Below, in pieces: positions 13,235 through 25,600 of a stretch of 64,000 nucleotides of DNA. The position numbers and the translations under genes are program-made. Within the stretch, counting starts at the first letter, position 1; every line of letters begins with the position of its first letter. This DNA comes from Panopea generosa (lineage: Eukaryota; Mollusca; Bivalvia; Adapedonta; Hiatellidae), in assembly GCA_029582155.1 (NCBI GenBank), contig CM055901.1, forward strand, positions 57,162,740-57,226,739, written 5' to 3'. Below the pieces are notes generated by a model that saw only the letters and a program-made list of their open reading frames with translations, was not told the origin of the DNA and searched no databases.

Positions 13235-13542
13235 ATGAATTCTCCACTGGAAAAATGTGTTCGTGGTCAAGTGGGTATTATGGACAGAACACTGTTCACC
13301 CCGCGCACTAAAGTTCAAGAAATTTCATTCGGAGATGACAAATCTGCACGTAGACTGAGAGAATTTCCATACGGAGATGATTTCACGCCCAGGAGACATA
13401 AAGAAAACAACTCTGATGAAGATTGCACATGTACCTGTGGTTTGCCGAATAAGAAATACTGTATGCTTACGGGTCTTACGCGGAAAGAACAGGAAAACCG
13501 GAAAAAGATAGTCTGGGCCCCAATGAGCATATGTAAAGTGTT
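13235..13542 (+). CDS. Candidate alternative first coding exon 1b
   Basis: ATG 13235 has G at -3; an in-frame TGA lies upstream at 13181. The frame stays open for 308 bases to a strong GTAAGT donor at 13543, again two bases into a codon, matching the acceptor at 36787. It encodes 102 residues, the longest of the four N-termini, giving a predicted 384-residue protein. The peptide is polar and charged, with repeated F-x-P-R and FGDD/YGDD motifs (TLFTPRTKVQEISFGDD, FPYGDDFTPRRHKEN), then an acidic-cysteine patch DEDCTCTCGLP and a basic GLTRKEQENRKK. No catalogued domain is recognised. Composition is markedly less AT-rich than the flanks. Antisense frames over it are shadows. Confidence 0.75.
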
Positions 13543-13980
13543 GTAAGTATAAAATACTTGTAACCGTGTAGTAAATACTTGCCATTTTATTGAGACGCGT
13601 TGTAAATAAGTTAATTCTTTTGTGATTCTGTCATACAACTAATCTTTATTTCACGCATTTAAATTTTAAATCGGATTCTGTGATAGCTGATGTCATTGAC
13701 CTGGATAAATGTCGTAGTAAAATCAAAGTTTCTGTGACCACCCTTATATACACTAAGTAGGGGATTTCCTACATTTTACATCCATTGTAACTAAATTTCT
13801 GTAACAGAATCTTCCATTCGTGTTTTTTGACACTCCATCTTTATATAGAAGTGGTGCTAATAAAAATGATCAAGATCCAATAAATGTAGACCCCAATCAG
13901 ATTCATTTTCAATACATACCGGTAGTGTTTATCTAGTGCGAAATAATTTGCACATCTCTAAGGAGCCTTTTAAAGATATT
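13543..13980. other. Intron after exon 1b, no feature seen
   Basis: AT-rich sequence following the GTAAGT donor. Confidence 0.4.
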
Positions 13981-14300
13981 TTTTTATTTTTCGTCGACTG
14001 AAATAGGATATCCAAATAATAAAAAAGCTGTCCATCTACACCTTATTTAACCCTTTACTTCATATAGACACCTTTGGACACCTCTAATACTGAAAGCATT
14101 AATTCATCATATATCAGCAATGGGTGAATTATGTTTATATTAACTGACAGAGTGGAAAACAGTGCAGGAAGTGTTCAGATTGCTCGTTACGAGCAATCTG
14201 AACTCTTCCTGCACTGTTTTCAAAGGCCTTCTTTGATTGGTGCGGGAAAACGGGTATCTATGGAGTAAAGGGTTAACCAGGCTAAGTGCTTATCATAGTA
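13981..14300. repeat. Dispersed repeat interrupted by a TTAA MITE
   Basis: Flanking the MITE is a repeat with TATCCAAATAATAA, CTGTCCAT and CCTTATTTAA blocks on the left and CAGGCTAA on the right. The same blocks, without the MITE, occur uninterrupted around 37140-37210, and a diverged copy follows the MITE relic near 27600-27660. Confidence 0.65.
14051..14272. mobile_element. TTAA-flanked hairpin MITE, copy 1
   Basis: The element is bounded by direct TTAA at 14047-14050 and 14273-14276, with CCCTTTACT at one end and AGTAAAGGG at the other. Its centre is a long palindrome: 32-base arms at 14155-14186 and 14190-14221 pair with one mismatch around a 3-base TTA loop. It encodes no protein. TTAA targets are characteristic of piggyBac-type transposases, so that superfamily is the likely mobiliser, but this is inference. 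A second copy is at 53534-53761 and a relic at 27485-27588. Confidence 0.85.
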
Positions 14301-14361
14301 ACTGTTTACTTGAATAAAATAATTTGCACCAAAACAAGACTATGAATACAATGGTTGTCAG

Positions 14362-15008
14362 AATAATGTTCATCTGCACATATCTTCATCTGTACAAATG
14401 TTCCATCTGTACAGATCTACATCTGACAGTACAACTATTCCATCTGTATAAATCTACATCTAACAGTTCAAATATTCTATCTGTACAAATCTTCATCTGA
14501 CAGTACAAATATTCCAATATTCCATCTGTACAAATCTACATCTGACTACAAAATTAATATTCCATCTGTACAAATCTTCATCTAACAGTACAAATATTCC
14601 ATCTGTACAAATCAACATCTGACATTACAAATATAATCTACATCTGACTACAAAATTAATATTCCATCTGTACAAATCTTCATCTAACAGTACAAATATT
14701 CCATCTGTACAAATCAACATCTGACATTACAAATATAATCTACATCTGACAGTACAAATATTCTATCTGTACAAATCAACATCTGACAGTACAAATATTC
14801 CAATATTCCATCTGTACAAATCTACATCTGACTACAAATATTCCCTCTGTACAAATCTTCATCTACCAGAAAAATATTCCATCTGTACAAATCAGCATCT
14901 GACAGTACAAATATAATCTACATCTGATAATCCAAATATTCCATCTGTACAAATCTACATCTGACAGTACAAATATTCTATCTGTACAAATCTTCACCCG
15001 ACAGTACA
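14362..15008. repeat. 37-bp minisatellite (CATCTGTACAAATCTACATC-type)
   Basis: About 17 units combine CCATCTGTACAAATCTACAT with CTGACAGTACAAATATT. Several deletion variants occur, and a duplicated block (around 14525-14625 and 14640-14745) shows higher-order copying. Confidence 0.92.
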
Positions 15009-15009
15009 A

Positions 15010-15215
15010 ATGATTTATTGATATACGACATTGTGTCTCATTATTATTCATCTCTCACTGCTGATTCATGTGAGAAAGTTATCAGTTACTTGTGGAGATG
15101 GGGTGTGCTAGAGTACTGGTTAACCTTCTAAGATTCCAGGAAACAGTGTTTAGGTTAGCAGATCATCTGTTAGCCCTCGATGGCATAAAATGAGGCTAAA
15201 TATTCAATTAATCAG
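15010..15215 (+). mobile_element. SINE family B, 5'-truncated copy
   Basis: The copy begins at ATTGATATACGACATTGTGT and includes GAAAGTTATCAGTTACTTG, GGAGATGGGGTGTGCT and TAGCCCTCGATGGCAT, ending in a TAAATATTCAA tail. It matches the 3' two-thirds of the copies at 20377 and 45070 and lies exactly between two related CATCTGTACAAAT arrays. Confidence 0.75.
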
Positions 15216-15225
15216 TTGGTTAACT

Positions 15226-15615
15226 CATCTGTACAAATGTTCACCTGCACATATGTTTATCTGTACACATGTTCATTTGTATACATATTCATCTGTGCAA
15301 ATGTTCATTGCACAAAAGTTAATGTTCATCTGTACAAATGTTTATCTACAGTGTTCATTTGTACAGATGTTCATGTACAGTGTTCATTGGTACAAATGTT
15401 TTTCTGTACACATGTTCATGTACAGTGTACATTAGTACAAATGTTCATGTACAGTGTTTATCTGTACACATGTTCATCTGTACAAATGTTCATGTACAGT
15501 GTTCATTGGTACACATGTTCATATGTACAAAATTAATGTTCATGTACAGTGCTGATTGGTACACATGTTCATCTGTACAAATGTTCATCTGCACAAATGT
15601 ACATCTGCAAATGGT
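15226..15615. repeat. 16-bp minisatellite (CATCTGTACAAATGTT)
   Basis: About 22 units vary between CATCTGTACAAATGTT and CATGTACAGTGTT. The core CATCTGTACAAAT is shared with the array at 14362-15008, so the two probably have one origin. Open frames rich in Cys/Val/Thr (MFICTNVH-type) are artefacts. Confidence 0.9.
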
Positions 15616-16034
15616 TTCAGATCAGGTGGTCGTTTGTTAAAATAGTTTTGTCAGTACATATATTTGTCCATTCAATTAGAATCCTTACAACTATTTTTAT
15701 TATGACAAAATGTGTATCACTACACTGAAACATTTATTATTAGTGCTACAGGCATCTATTGGCACACAGTCCTACATGTATGTATGCACCCACATGCACA
15801 CAAGTAGCCACTTATTGTGTACACATTGAAAAATCAACTTTCCCACAGAGATAAAACATTTTGATCTGAAAGAAAGTTTTTTTTTTACAATTTATCAAAA
15901 TAATTGACAGCTTATATTTCAGTTTGGCATAAAAAGGAAAATATGTCACGAACATCAAAACTATAGCAGAAAAAAATTAAGCTATTTCTCAGCTGTATGT
16001 TTCTATCTTAACTACAATGTCTTGGATAGCAATT
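15616..16034. other. No feature seen
   Basis: AT-rich spacer between arrays without recognisable features. Confidence 0.4.
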
Positions 16035-18380
16035 CAATGTAAATATCATCTCCTTTAACATTCCCATCTCCACTACCTCAAATATCATTTCCTTCAACAT
16101 CCCTTCTCCACTACCTCAAATATCATCTCATTCAACATTCCCATCTCCACTACCTCAAATATCATCTCCTTCAACATCCCTTCTCCACTACCTCAAATAT
16201 TATCTCCTTCAACATCCCCATCTCCACTACCTCAAATATCATCTCTTTCAACATCCCAGTCTCCACTACCTCAAATATCATCTCCTTCAACATCCCCGTC
16301 TCCACTACCTCAAATATCATCTCCTTCAACATCCCAGTCTCCACTACCTCAAATATCACCTCCTTCAACATCTCCATCTCCACTACCTCAAATATAATCT
16401 CCTTCAACATCCCTTCTCCACTACCTCAAATATCATCCTCAACATCCCCATATCCACTACCTCAAATATCATCTTCAACATTCCCATCTCCACTATCTCA
16501 AATATCATCTCATTCAACATCCCCAACTCTCCTACCTCAAATATCATCTCCTTCAACATTCCCATCTCCACTACCTCAAATATCATCTTCTTTAACATCA
16601 CCATCTCCACTACCTCAAATATCACCTCCTTCAACATCTCTATCTCCACTACTTCAAATATCACCTCCTTCAACATCTCCATCTCCACTACCTCAAATAT
16701 CGTCTCTTTCAACATCCCAGTCTCCATTACCTCAAATATCATCTCCTTCAACATCCCCGTCTCCACTACCTCAAATATCATTTCCTTCAACATCCCTTCT
16801 CCACTACCTCAAATATCATCTCCTTCAACATTCCCATCTCCACTACCTCAAATATCATCTCCTTCAACATCCCTTCTCCACTACCTCAAATATTATCTCC
16901 TTCAACATCCCCATCTCCACTACCTCAAATATCATCTCCTTCAACATCCCAGTCTCCACTACCTCAAATATCATCTCCTTCAACATCCCGGTCTCCACTA
17001 CCTCAAATATCACCTCCTTCAACATCTCCATCTCCACTACTTCAAATATCATCCTCAACATCCTTTCTCCACTACCTCAAATATCATCCTCAACATCCCC
17101 ATATCCACTACCTCAAATATCATCTTCAACATTCCCATCTCCACTATCTCAAATATCATCTCATTCAACATCCCCAACTCTCCTACCTCAAATATCATCT
17201 CCTTCAACATTCCCATCTCCAGTACCTCAAATATCATCTTCTTTAACATCACCATCTCCACTACCTCAAATATCACCTCCTTCAACATCTCTATCTCCAC
17301 TACTTCAAATATCACCTCCTTCAACATCTCCATCTCCACTACCTCAAATATCATCTTATTCAACATCCCAGTCTCCACTACCTCAAATATCATCTCCTTC
17401 AACATCCCCGTCTCCACTACCTCAAATATCATTTCCTTCAACATCCCTTCTCCACTACCTCAAATATCATCTCCTTCAACATTCCCATCTCCACTACCTC
17501 AAATATCATCTCCTTCAACATCCCTTCTCCACTACCTCAAATATTATCCCCTTCAACATCCCCATCTCCACTACCTCAAATATCATCTCCTTCAACATCC
17601 CAGTCTCCACTACCTCAAATATCATGTCCTTCAACTTCCCGGTCTCCACTACCTCAAATATCACCTCCTTCAACATCTCCATCTCCACTACTTCAAATAT
17701 CATCCTCAACATCCTTTCTCCACTACCTCAAATATCATCCTCAACATCCCCATATCCACTACCTCAAATATCATCTTCAACATTCCCATCTCCACTATCT
17801 CAAATATCATCTCATTCAACATCCCCAACTCTCCTACCTCAAATATCATCTCCTTCAACATTCCCATCTCCACTACCTCAAATATCATCTTCTTTAACAT
17901 CACCATCTCCACTACCTCAAATATCACCTCTTTCAACATCTCCATCTCCACTGCTTCAAATATCACCTCCTTCAACATCTCCATCTCCACTACCTCAAAT
18001 ATCATCTTATTCAACATCCCTTCTCCACTACCTCAAATATCATCCTCAACATCCCCATATCCACTACCTCAAATATCATCTTCAACATTCCCATCTCCAC
18101 TATCTCAAATATCATCTCATTCAACATCCCCAACTCTCCTACCTCAAATATCATCTCCTTCAACATTCCCATCTCCACTACCTCAAATATCATCTTCTTT
18201 AACATCACCATCTCCACTACTTCAAATGTCATTTCAACATCCCAATCTCCACTAGCTCAAATACCATATTCTTTGACATCCCCATCTTCACTACCTCAAA
18301 TTTTATTTCTTTCAACATCCCTTTTTACAGTACCTTGAATGTCATCACCCTCAAAATCCCCATCTCCACTACCTCAAATG
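16035..18380. repeat. 39-bp minisatellite with 651-bp higher-order repeat
   Basis: The monomer combines CATCTCCACTACCTCAAATA and TCATCTCCTTCAACATCCC; about 60 copies run from about 16035 and decay after about 18240. A distinctive variant reading CCCCATATCCACTACC recurs at about 16441, 17092 and 17743 (651-bp spacing) and again at about 18048 (a truncated 305-bp step), so blocks of about 17 monomers were amplified as units. The period of 13 codons opens the minus strand for repeated 13-residue MLKEMIFEVVETG-like peptides, and the plus strand for a 192-codon Ser/Pro-rich frame. Neither looks genuine. Confidence 0.93.
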
Positions 18381-19079
18381 TCATCGTCCTAAAAATCCAT
18401 TACTTCACTTCCTTTTAAACATCTACCTCAACACCTGTCTCCTGTCCTATCGTAAAAATCATCTCCCTAACAATCATCATCTCTCCCACAACCCCTTTCT
18501 ACACTGCCTTGAATTATAATCTCCCTCCAGTATAAAAGGTTTATCTCCCTTGAACTAAAAAAACCACATTGGATTGCCTCCCTTTTATTGCATTTTACAC
18601 ACTCAATAATTTTTTTTTCAGTTTGGATTACTTCCCTTGCACTATGTTACCTTTAATATGGTCAGTTAGAATTTTTATCAGGGTGATGTTTGCTCTATCT
18701 GACAGCAATTTTAACAGTTTAATATATATGTTAATGTACCACACTGAATAATTAATGAAGGGAAAGGAAATCTCCTTGACCTTTGTTAAATGAATGCAAA
18801 ATGTTGAATAAATTGTTTGCATTAGGATAAAGATGTCATTATCTTTCAATTTGCCTTTATTCTTACGAGTTCTGTTGAACCTGGTGAAGTTGTATAGTCA
18901 TTTATATTCATGAACTATCTAGCTTTGACAACCATATAATTAATCTTGGTACCAAAATCTCGAAATTGGACATATATATACATGAGAAATATCAGTTGTA
19001 ATATACTATAGTTGTTTTTGCGTACAAAACTATGACAACTTAAATTAATTTTATATAACTTTCACATTATATATTGGCA
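18381..19079. other. Decayed edge of the array, then AT-rich sequence
   Basis: Weak ATCTCCCT-type echoes of the array continue to about 18550. Nothing else is seen. Confidence 0.4.
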
Positions 19080-19250
19080 ACAGACAAACCAAATTCAGAA
19101 CTTTGGTCTTGCTTGGCACCTAATGAGCACCTTTCTTCTGTATTGAACAATCTTTGGCCAGGGATTGAACCCACAAAGTCACTGAGCCACCATTGTTGAA
19201 AATGGTGTTAAACATCATTAAAAAATAGATAAAATAAAAAAAACCCAGAA
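19080..19250 (-). mobile_element. tRNA-headed SINE-like element, reverse orientation
   Basis: Read on the minus strand it contains GGCTCAGTGACTTTGTGG followed by GGGTTCAATCCCTGG, a B-box-like motif. The 3' part includes GATGTTTAACACCATTTTC on the opposite side. The A/T tail and tRNA-like head fit a SINE, but it differs from families A-C. Confidence 0.5.
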
Positions 19251-20376
19251 AAATCACTCTCCATGCCATGGTGCAAATTTTACTGTGATTTTGATAAGTG
19301 AGGAATCATTATAAACCCAGTGAATCAACACAGGTCTATTGGGTTTTCACCTTATTAAGAGCCTGGGGTTTGTTACAAAAACTTGAGACAAAAACTGTTG
19401 TAATCATAAAGCAACAATTATTCATAATATTTTTAATTTTTATCCATTTCAACCCAAAGTAGGTTAAAACATGTATATATTATCCGTTATATATTGACTA
19501 AAAAAACAATCATTTTAATTGTTGATCAAAATGTGTGCATACAACAAAGAAATTGTCAAATTCACTCAAGTTTTATGTGAAACACAAGCCTTGAATTAAA
19601 TATTGTTGAGGAGGATGTTCTTGTGGTCGCCAATAAATTACAGTTTCCATAACAATTACATTGTTCAAATACTTGTGTTATAAACCTCCAAAAAAAGTGT
19701 ACATTTTGTACATTAAATGCATAAAATTTTTATTACACTTGTCTTGCTTTTTTTTAATTTTTTTTTTTTTTTAAATTCGTTGATAGATTTAACTGAAGTG
19801 GAAAATTTTCAATAAACCTATTCAAATACACAAGATCATGCATATATTCGAAATTGATACTTAAAAGATTGAATCATGGCTTTATCTGTTGATACTGTAT
19901 AATAAAATTGGGTGATGTGTTGATCAGATGTGTTGACCTGGTGTAACAGTTGATCCGTTGATTAAAATTTCAAGTATACTTTAGATTCGATTTACAAGAG
20001 GTTTAAAACCATCCTGGACCACCTGGACTGTGCTTGATTACATGTTAACGTTACTTATGAAGAGTACATTTAACAGCATGTGAGATGTTTTTAATCGTGA
20101 GATTTTAAAATGATGACACAAGGAACTGATCGAAATACTGTTTATTAATGGTGTCATGGAAACACCAAGTTTTTATATATTTTTTTATTTTCACACCAAC
20201 ATATTGAGCATAATTTTATAGTATATCGCAGTTTGACTGCCCATTATGTTGCTGTCTACAAACATGTCTGCTCGCAGTCCTATTTCATTGCCTATTGATT
20301 GAGATTAAGATATGTCTTACAGATTTAGTAAGACTGAATTGTGCTGAAAAAAATATGCAAGAAATTATGATTCAAT
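19251..20376. other. No feature seen
   Basis: AT-rich sequence including a long T-run around 19745-19770. No coding potential is visible. Confidence 0.4.
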
Positions 20377-20650
20377 GCCGAGCCAGATTAACTCAGTCGG
20401 CAACACGTCTGACTGTTAGTCCAGGGGTTGTGAGTTCTCTGCCCGGCAACAGTCTCCATGATGATTGATATACAACATTATGTCTCATTATCATTTGTCT
20501 CTCACCTCTGATTCAAGTGGGAAAGTTATCAGTTACTTGCAGAGATGGGGTGTGCTCGAGTACTGATTAACAAGGAAAAAGTGAGTTAGATTAATTGTTC
20601 ATCTATTAGTCCATGATGGCATTTAAAATATGCTTAATTTAATACTTAAA
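20377..20650 (+). mobile_element. SINE family B, near-full-length copy
   Basis: The head CCGAGCCAGATTAACTCAGT resembles a tRNA A-box region and GGGTTGTGAGTTCTCTGCCC a degenerate B box. The body has GATATACAACATTATGTCTC, GGAGATGGGGTGTGCTCGAG and ATTAGTCCATGATGGCAT. Other copies are at 45070-45345 (plus), 15010-15215 (plus, truncated) and 20690-20935 (minus). Confidence 0.8.
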
Positions 20651-20689
20651 CTTATGAACAGATTGACTGTTATGAAAGAGATAGCATGT

Positions 20690-20935
20690 TCAAGATGGAC
20701 ACCAGACGACAAATTACCATCAACTGATTACTGTAAGCCAGTACTCGAGTACACTTATATCTGCAAGAAACTGACAACTTTCCAATTTGAATCAGATGTG
20801 AGAGACAAATGATAATGAGAGACTCTGTGTATACATATCAATTATCACGGTGACTGTGACTGGGCGGGGATTGGAACTTATGACCCCTGGATTGGTAGTC
20901 AGATGCACTGCTGACTGAGCTGGGACTGGGACTGT
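20690..20935 (-). mobile_element. SINE family B, inverted copy
   Basis: The copy reads in reverse: CCAGTACTCGAGTACAC, AGAGACAAATGATAATGAGA, ATATCAATTATCACGGTGAC and GGTAGTCAGATGCACTGCTG are the reverse complements of family B blocks. With the copy at 20377 it forms a head-on inverted pair about 40 bases apart. Confidence 0.78.
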
Positions 20936-22590
20936 CTTTGTTCATAATTATCAGTGATGCAGGATCTTTTACAGCAACTTGGTGGTGAAATTCTTGATTC
21001 AATTCTTGATTCTATTCTTGATTCAATTTCTCTTGTCATTGACTTGCACTTGCCGAACAAGTGTAATGAAGTTGAACGTAAAATAACTATTTAAGAGCTG
21101 ACAACAATTATGTTTAATTTTTTAATAAAAGTTAGGATCATTTACCGATTTAATCAAACAGATGATCAGATTAACAAAGAATCTACTCAAGCAAATAAGT
21201 ATTCATTTTTCTTGCTGCAATCCTCAATTTACATAAGAATTGTATGACAATTTGATTAGTGCAAAATTTACTAACTCTGGAAGTGGATTTATAATTTATT
21301 ATTAATTAACATGTACATGGTGGATCTGGATTATGTTTTTTTTGTTTCATTTTTTAAGTCACTCCGTATCCTAGACTTGGAGGAGTTCATTGTAGTGTCA
21401 GTAGCTGCCACAGGTTGGGAAGTAATTCAGAACACAGTCTTGTGTAGCTGTTATAATGGTAGACTAGAGTGGACATTAATTAATGGCTTTTTATTTTTTA
21501 TAACATAATTTCAGGGTTACTTGTTCTCTTGTGAAATGGACAAACAGTGGTAGAACTTTCTTTTGTAATGTATCTCAGAGAAAAATAGTTCGAAAATTTA
21601 TTTGGATATATGGCCAGCAAGTGTTTTGGTAATAGCGTGACTGGTAATGAGATTTGCACGCCCATGTAGTATCATATAAATATTACAAACATTGCAATTT
21701 GTCCGGGTGATTTTAATCACTGAAGACATTTTATTTTAAGGAAAAAGCAGGCTATTTTTAAATTAAGGATTAGGATAATTATTTTGATAAAATCTGACAA
21801 GCTCTTAGAGATAAGAATCTGTTTGTTGAGGCCATTCAAGTTTTAAAAAAAACAAAACAGTAACTACTGTTGTTGGATTAATTCGAATAAAAATAAATGA
21901 TTGTTTAAAATTGAATATCAAGCTTAATGACATTTCGGTTGGGTAAGACATTCAGATTGTCGTATAATATACCATTACATGTCTATATATGTTTGAAATA
22001 TTATGGGTTTGTTGAAATAAGAGGCTAATAATTTATAAATATGTCTTTGTTGAATGTAATGGAATTTTATACCAACATTCAATTGGCCATTGTGCATTTT
22101 CTTCTTTTTAAATCCTTAATACAGTATTTTGAACAGAGTTGTTACAGTACCTGTATTGGGGTCAAGGCTTTTCGAGCTATAGAAATCTGACTATTTATAT
22201 ATAAGAGTTTACTAGTTCGGAATGGTTAATCGTAATAGATAAGTACAGTTTTTGAAAGGTTGGAAGATTAAGTGACAGCTCAGCTATATATGGTAGATTA
22301 AGCCAATTATTACGTAATTAATACACAAATGAATTAGCTGGATTATCAATTAGTGTACATGTTTGTGGTTTATCGTGTTTGGATATCGTAAGATTGTTTA
22401 GGACATTTGTGATTTTTTTTTCAGTATTTCCAGTATAGGTAATCAAATTTTATTGTGATGGAGAAATAATGAAATTCTATTCCAACTTATTTGTTAATAG
22501 CTAATGATAATTGGACTTTTCAGAATTAACTGATTTAAAGGACTGTTTTATTAAATAAGGGTTAAGTGTCCCTTTTCTAGGATCTTTAAA
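20936..22590. other. AT-rich sequence with a small TTCTTGATTC repeat
   Basis: A four-unit TTCTTGATTC repeat lies at 20990-21035. The 65-codon open frame at 21311 has no splice context that I would support. Nothing else is visible. Confidence 0.4.

Positions 22591-22667
<77 letters not shown>
22591..22667. repeat. (GT)n microsatellite
   Basis: About 38 GT dinucleotides with one interruption (GTAT near 22617-22620). The minus-strand HTHTHT open frame is an artefact. Confidence 0.98.
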
Positions 22668-22671
<4 letters not shown>

Positions 22672-25600
22672 AGGAGGGATGGGGATTTGTACACTATACA
22701 TGAGTGAAATGAGCTAATTCAGTAGTGCTTATTTGAAATTATCATAAACAGAGCTTAAAACAGAGCTTAAATGAATGATAGAAATATAAGCTGTTTATGA
22801 AAGAATCACTATGATAAAGATTTTTTTAGGACTTTTAATGAATTAACTTTATAAATTATTTTTTATAAATTATCAGGATTCTTTATAAATGATTAAAAAA
22901 AACAATGGGACTTTCTCAATGACCACAATCTGGACTTACAATAAATCGTGTACTAAGTTGAGTTTTTGCTGGCTGGCATATTGCGAGCACCTCTTTTCTG
23001 GTATTAATTTGAAGAGGGTTTTAATAAAAGATTTGAATAGAACCTATTCATCTATTTGCCAAATAGTCAATGTGTACTTGTATCTGTCATTTATCAAAAG
23101 TTATAGACAGTCTATTTAAACAAGTTAGCCAATTTTGAATACTGTGAAACAGTTACAATTGTACCAGTCACAAAGCTTTATCTCTGAATGCTCGACATCA
23201 AATAGGTCTTATAAATACGAAATAGGAAAGTTGTGTCAAAACAAGCGTACCCAATACAAGGTGTACATGTAGGTAGGAATGAGCACACATCAAACACTGG
23301 TGCCAATGGATATATTGTGATACTTTACATCATTTTGTGTTTGATTTAAAAAAAAAAGAAAGTAAAATGAATGTCATATATAATGTGAAATGTGTTAAAA
23401 ATGGCTTTTAAACCCATTAAAAAAAAAGTATAATGTTTTATTTAATTTCTTTCAATGAAGCTCCATGTAAATGGAAAAGTGTTTACAGTGAACATTATCT
23501 CTAGTGTAGTGGCAAATTTGAGATATAGATGGGCATTGCTGTTCTGTTTGCAACATAGGCGGCAAGAAAAACAGTTCTTGTGTGACAGTTTTGTGGTTAG
23601 GTCAGTTGTGCCAAAATTTATAATGAGCAAGGTCAACATTACTTACTAGTCAAGCCAATCTCTGATTAATAGGACCTAAAACGTTGCAAGCAGGATATTT
23701 GATTCCACAGAGTCTTTGTTTAGACACACGTTTTATCTTTTATCTAATAAGCAAACATTAAGAAAAATAAATTACATACTTAGTACATGTAATGGAATGT
23801 AGTGTATGCATAAATTATTGACTTTTTCTTGTGAAAATTTTTATTCCGAATAATCCTAATTTATTAAAAAAGTTCTTTGTAAAACTTCTGAAGTTTGGTC
23901 ATTCCATTTTCAGCCTTTTATACATTTCATACTGATGTAGTTCCAGTGTTCTGAATCATAAAGGGGCATAACTCTGGTGTTGAAGGGAAGCTTAGACAAG
24001 CTGTTTAGAAAAAAATGCCTATGGGATATAAATGTCAATGTAAAAATAACACAAATGACCAACTCTCAAGTCAAAGGTAACAATGCCTATTTTCATATCT
24101 CATGCATCATAGTTGACCGTGATTTTTTAATTTTTTAATGCATTATGCATACATTACAACTGCCAGTACTGTCACATAGCACCAAGTAAGTTGTCTACAT
24201 ATAGAAAACATGTCAAACTGAAAATTTCAACCCATTTCTCTACAAGGATCCTCCTGAGATCTGCTACAGTTTTTCTATCCTTAATATACCTGTAAAAACT
24301 CATAGATATCTACATTTCGAAAAATGGTGAACGGGCTCTAAATGATTCCCCTGTTTGTTTGTCCATTCATTATTCATTCATTCTTTTTGTTTGTTAATGT
24401 GTCGAAGGTGAAAAATTTGTTTCCAATCAGCAACTTCTGAAGTGGTGTATATATTTGTATTGTTATAAAATCAGGGCTTTCCATGACCTTCAAATTCTGC
24501 ATATTTGTAACACTTATTTAATCAAAGTTTTCCAATCCAAGTCTCATCATGTGGGGGACAAATGACCCCAATTTCAAAGTGTGAGAGAAAACCCTGAAAA
24601 TACAGGTCAAGTGCAATATTTGTCAACATCGGTCAAATTTTACATGAGTTATGACCCCTTTGTCTTAATTTTCTGTAAAAAATTGGTTTCCCCTCAATTG
24701 CAGGGGCATTCATGTTGACAGACACATTTCTGGCTCAATTTTAAGCCGCAGTTGACTTACCTGTATGACTAAATCACTTGAATTAAGTATATTTGAAGGT
24801 ATTATATTGACTAAATTTGGGTATGTTTAAAGGTATAAATTGATAAAAGTTCACAAGCTGGATTGAATTTATATGACATGGTCAGTGGCCACTCACAATT
24901 GGTCATCTTGGGGAACTATGGTTAATTTATGTATACTCTTCACTTTATATACCATGTCAGATTCACTTTTGAAGTTCTGGGTTTATATTGCATACAAAAT
25001 TAGTTTTCAATATGAAATATAAATTCTATCAATTTTTTATTTATTCATATACTCTTTTAAAAAGGGAAATGCCCTCATGACGATGGACTCAACTGGTAAT
25101 ATATAGCTTGGTGTGTCAGTCATACATCTTGTATATGTCTCGGATTTAGACATAAAAAGACAAGCATGAGAAACAGGCTATATTTAATATAAAATGGTGT
25201 AAAACATTTAGACATTAAACATAAATAAAATATATTGAAACAGGGCAAGGCTAATCATTGATTTAGAAAGATATATCAAACAGGTAATGTAGGGAATCAG
25301 TTTTTAAAGAATTAAATTTATTATTTTTTTTTTCAATCACAACCTTGAACGTTTCTCTACAGCTATCGCCTTACAGTGGTGCTTAACACATATTTTTAAC
25401 CATGTGAAAAACTATTTTGTGTTCAGTTTCAATTTGAAACCGGCTCTTACAAATCTCCAGACAGTTTTGGATGTAAGTGATAATAAAGTTTGAAGGGTGT
25501 GTGAATAACAAATCAAGTGGTAGTATAACATGAAGATGAAATCAATATATTTGTAGATATGACTTATCATTTTCATAGGACGCTAAAATAAGATTACAAG

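Noticed and set aside
13315-13638. Minus-strand frames of 107 and 86 codons
   Set aside because: Antisense shadows of exon 1b, which has the better composition, start and donor.
14362-15615. Regular repeats resembling a CRISPR array
   Set aside because: Units are contiguous without unique spacers, the genome is animal, and no associated genes exist.
16171-18232. Minus-strand frames encoding 13-residue MLKEMIFEVVETG repeats
   Set aside because: Product of a 39-bp satellite period, with both strands open and frames broken only where monomers are deleted. There is no non-repeat flank.
24145-24185. Short phase-2 frame (MHTLQLPVLSHST) before GTAAGT
   Set aside because: Only 41 bases, without compositional change. 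Similar hits occur by chance, as in the SINE-like fragment at 31925-31956.
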